Below are positions 63,040-64,000 of a stretch of DNA of 64,000 nt, one piece after another (position 1 is the first letter of the stretch; each line of letters starts with the position of its first letter). The DNA lies in contig NZ_JBAJMV010000002.1 of assembly GCF_036880965.1 (NCBI RefSeq), positions 186,001 to 250,000 on the forward strand, written 5' to 3'. Both the position numbers and the translations under genes were made by a program. Source of the DNA: JAUASW01 sp036880965 (GTDB taxonomy: Bacteria; Pseudomonadota; Gammaproteobacteria; Burkholderiales; Burkholderiaceae_C). The notes beneath the pieces are model-generated. The model did not search any database, had not been told where the DNA came from, and saw only the letters and a program-made list of their open reading frames with translations.

Positions 63040-63620
63040 CGCTTCAAGCCGGCCAGCACCATTTCCACCGCGATGGCGGTCAGCACCAGGCCCATCAGCT
63101 TCTCGATCGCAGAGACCACTGAATCGCCCAGCAGCTTGCGGATGCGGTCGCACAGCAGGAGCGTCAGGAAAGAGATGACCATGGCCGTGGCCAATGCGCC
63201 AATCCATTCCCAGATGCGGTCGGGTTGGCGCGAGGCCAGCAGCAGCACCGTGGCCATGGCCGAGGGGCCGGCCAGGAGCGGCACGGCCAGCGGAAAGATC
63301 ACCGGCTCCTTGCCGGGCTCCAGCCCATAGGACGAATCACCGCTGCTGCCGAAGATCATGCGGATCGCGATGATCACCAGGATCACGCCACCGGCTACTT
63401 CCAGCGAACGCTCGGACAGGTGCATGACCCGCAGAAAGGTTTCGCCGAAGAACATGAAGGCGAGCAGCACGCAGAAGGCGATGCCCACCTCGCGGATGGC
63501 CACCCGAGTCCGCCGCGCTTTCGGCACCTCCCGCATGATGGGGATGAAGATGGGCAGGCTGCCCAGCGGATCCAGCACCAGCAGCAAGAGGATCAGGGCG
63601 GAGAGGAAACTGTGGTCCAT
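63018..63620 (-). CDS. MarC-family membrane protein
   Basis: A 200-residue integral membrane protein with six helices. FLSALILLLLVLDPLGSLPIF at the N-terminus is the family signature, and PLAVPLLAGPSAMATVLLLA near 105 is conserved. The function of MarC proteins is unresolved; an antibiotic-resistance role has been withdrawn for E. coli MarC. Confidence 0.92.
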   Translation of the reverse strand: MDHSFLSALILLLLVLDPLGSLPIFIPIMREVPKARRTRVAIREVGIAFCVLLAFMFFGETFLRVMHLSERSLEVAGGVILVIIAIRMIFGSSGDSSYGLEPGKEPVIFPLAVPLLAGPSAMATVLLLASRQPDRIWEWIGALATAMVISFLTLLLCDRIRKLLGDSVVSAIEKLMGLVLTAIAVEMVLAGLKRYFVGGL

Positions 63621-63748
63621 GGGCGCCTATTGTCTGTTGTGCGCACCGAGGTGCGGGGGGTAGTCTGCAATCGCCTGCAAAATCGGCCGGCCGTCTGGAC
63701 ATGACCTGACCCCTGCTGCTGATTCTGCCGATTCTGTCGCTTTCGCAA

Positions 63749-64000
63749 ATGCCCATTCTGCTGCCGTTCTCCCTGCTCCTGCTCCAAGCCGCCCTGCTCT
63801 TCCTGCTGCCCCAGCAGCGCGGGCCGGTTGCCTATATCGCCATGGTGGCGGCACCGCTGCTGGCCGCGTTGGCGCTGTACTGGCGCTCCCGGCGCGAGAA
63901 AGGCCGGCGGGAGCGCAAGCTCTGGTGGGTCCTGGCGCTGGGCGTGCTGATCTGGTCCTTGGGCGCCATGGGCAATCTGTGGCATGAGTGGATACAGGGC
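63749..64000 (+). CDS. Membrane protein, 3' part outside the window
   Basis: 84 codons from ATG 63749 to the window edge. At least three hydrophobic helices (ILLPFSLLLLQAALLFLLP; VAYIAMVAAPLLAALALYW; LWWVLALGVLIWSLGAMGNL) separated by short basic loops (RSRREKGRRERK). The layout suits the N-terminal sensor of a multi-pass signalling protein, for example a diguanylate cyclase, but no such domain is visible. A CTG start further upstream is possible. Confidence 0.6.
   Translation, partial: MPILLPFSLLLLQAALLFLLPQQRGPVAYIAMVAAPLLAALALYWRSRREKGRRERKLWWVLALGVLIWSLGAMGNLWHEWIQG

Overview
The window is GC-rich chromosomal DNA of a betaproteobacterium. Protein styles and gene neighbourhoods (gcvTHP behind a tandem glycine riboswitch, the mltG-tmk-holB-pilZ-tatD cluster, ygfZ, isocitrate lyase, RND and DHA2 pumps) fit Burkholderiales, probably Roseateles/Pelomonas-like Sphaerotilaceae or Comamonadaceae; this is judged from sequence style, not from a search.

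Host, left (1-20394): end of an RND efflux permease; a DHH phosphoesterase; a 75-residue membrane protein behind a perfect LexA box; a DHA2 transporter; sdaA-gcvP-gcvH-gcvT (leftward) with a glycine riboswitch; a two-component pair followed by an HtrA/Do protease; a large TolB-propeller/amidohydrolase exported protein; and an exported protein of unknown function. Then comes the chromosomal dif site.

Accessory region (20395-40239): two unrelated integrase-less proviruses sit in tandem in dif, with three Xer-type sites (20395-20422, 28969-28996, 40212-40239) sharing the centre TACACA. Element 1 (about 8.6 kb) is a filamentous phage (Inoviridae-like): Rep, ssDNA-binding protein, coat, pIII-like, pVI-like and Zot. 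It is unusual in having Zot inverted behind a ParB-like gene, GTTTCGC..GCGAAAC palindromes resembling parS, a second coat-like protein with an acidic extension, and a repressor gene that runs across the attachment site, so that integration shortens its product from 152 to 120 residues. Element 2 (about 11.2 kb) looks like a corticovirus (PM2)-type tailless icosahedral virus: a P2-like major capsid protein, a small packaging ATPase, a two-tyrosine HUH replication protein, a lytic transglycosylase, a holin-like protein and many one-helix membrane proteins, in one long leftward operon. In both circular forms the attachment site would lie between a Cro/C1-type regulator and a homologous second HTH protein, so two unrelated viruses appear to share one regulator-att-HTH module.

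Host, right (40240-64000): a di-haem and a tri-haem cytochrome c; a MocR-type regulator; the mltG-tmk-holB-pilZ-tatD-ankyrin operon; ygfZ-DUF4936; a three-gene CHAT protease/TpsA/TpsB two-partner secretion operon; thioesterases (one fused to a GNAT domain); an HSL-type esterase; an iron-dependent alcohol dehydrogenase; aceA; a GNAT; a MarC protein; and the start of a membrane protein. The only gene-free stretch above 300 bases is 62084-62487 (aceA/GNAT divergent promoter region). I saw no tRNA, rRNA, insertion sequence or CRISPR array.
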